64,000 nt of DNA, from assembly GCF_005503365.1 (NCBI RefSeq), contig NZ_SCML01000025.1, positions 29,246 to 93,245 on the forward strand, in the 5' to 3' direction. The position numbers and the translations under genes are program-made. Positions 63,891-64,000 of this stretch are shown piece after piece. How positions within the stretch are numbered: position 1 is the stretch's first letter; the number at the start of each line of letters is the position of its first letter. Below the pieces are notes generated by a model. The model was not told the origin of the DNA, did not search any database, and saw nothing but the letters and a program-made list of their open reading frames with translations. The DNA is from Hydrogenophaga sp. 2FB. Lineage in GTDB: Bacteria; Pseudomonadota; Gammaproteobacteria; Burkholderiales; Burkholderiaceae_C.

Positions 63891-64000
63891 TCATCGAGGA
63901 ATACCGGGGAAGGCGGCCCGGATCTTGAGGAAGAAGTACTCCTCATCGCGGTAGCCATAGGCTCGGCGCTTGATGACCTTGATGGTGTTGTTGATGCCCT
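63891..64000 (-). CDS. ISL3-family transposase, C-terminal fragment
   Basis: The last 35 residues of a transposase enter from the right edge: [20 protein letters not shown] then [15 protein letters not shown] and TGA (63893-63891). This ending is typical of ISL3 (IS204/IS1001/IS1096/IS1165) transposases. The rest lies beyond the window, so I cannot say whether the element is complete. The inverted repeat should lie between 63863 and 63890. It sits just upstream of the flagellin 2 promoter. Confidence 0.85.
   Translation of the reverse strand, partial: GINNTIKVIKRRAYGYRDEEYFFLKIRAAFPGIPR

Overview
The window is GC-rich, densely packed DNA from a motile betaproteobacterium, most likely a member of the Comamonadaceae (Burkholderiales, Hydrogenophaga-like). 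The evidence is the combination of several Bug-type (tripartite tricarboxylate family) periplasmic receptors without permeases, an rne/rluC/H-NS/phosphatase neighbourhood, a Comamonadaceae-type G/C-rich intergenic repeat, and a betaproteobacterial fliE/fliFGHIJK-LMNOPQR cluster. The genus is an inference.

Layout. (1) 1-1.9 kb: an XRE-cupin regulator and a Bug receptor (running off the left edge) diverge from a small ABM-domain gene across an AT-rich palindrome. (2) 1.9-10.5 kb: housekeeping genes, RNase E with a long 5' leader, divergent rluC, an H-NS-like protein, a low-molecular-weight tyrosine phosphatase, a UDP-glucuronate 4-epimerase and a fatty acyl-CoA ligase. (3) 10.5-16.7 kb: a hydratase, a carboxylesterase, a Bug/LysR/DUF3830-like group, and a divergent EamA exporter and Lrp regulator. 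(4) 16.7-22.7 kb: a purine-to-glyoxylate module, with 8-oxoguanine deaminase and LysR divergent from gcl-hyi-glxR. (5) 22.8-27.3 kb: a mixed group (MFS exporter, DHFR-like reductase, glutaredoxin, TSUP permease, YCII protein coupled to an ATPase). (6) 27.3-32.3 kb: a CoA-based catabolic group (two crotonases, a class III CoA-transferase, an acyl-CoA ligase, a thioesterase). (7) 32.3-46.2 kb: an accessory catabolic island with an SDR, a TRAP transporter, an aldehyde dehydrogenase, PaaX-like and FadR-like regulators, and a second operon encoding a CrtC/AttH-like protein, an APH-fold kinase, a small partner protein, two Bug receptors and an acyl-CoA ligase. (8) 46.2-64 kb: a chemoreceptor and the flagellar basal-body/export operon, fliE, a lipoprotein, fliT, fliS, two tandem flagellins, and the C-terminal end of an ISL3-type transposase at the right edge.

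Most notable signal. In region 7 the TRAP/ALDH promoter and the CrtC-like/kinase promoter both have a TTGACG -35 box followed by the same palindrome, TGGGTCACCCA, just downstream of the -10. This suggests one regulon, probably under the FadR-type GntR protein encoded between them. The kinase overlaps a small helical protein gene, and the same operon carries an acyl-CoA ligase. This arrangement recalls the LvaA/LvaB/LvaE logic of 4-hydroxyacyl-CoA catabolism. Substrate and function remain unknown.

Flagellar regulation is partly visible. Sigma28-type promoters precede the chemoreceptor and both flagellin genes, and both flagellin genes end in near-identical terminators. No fliD lies in its usual place between flagellin and fliS. 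No tRNA, rRNA or CRISPR array was recognised.
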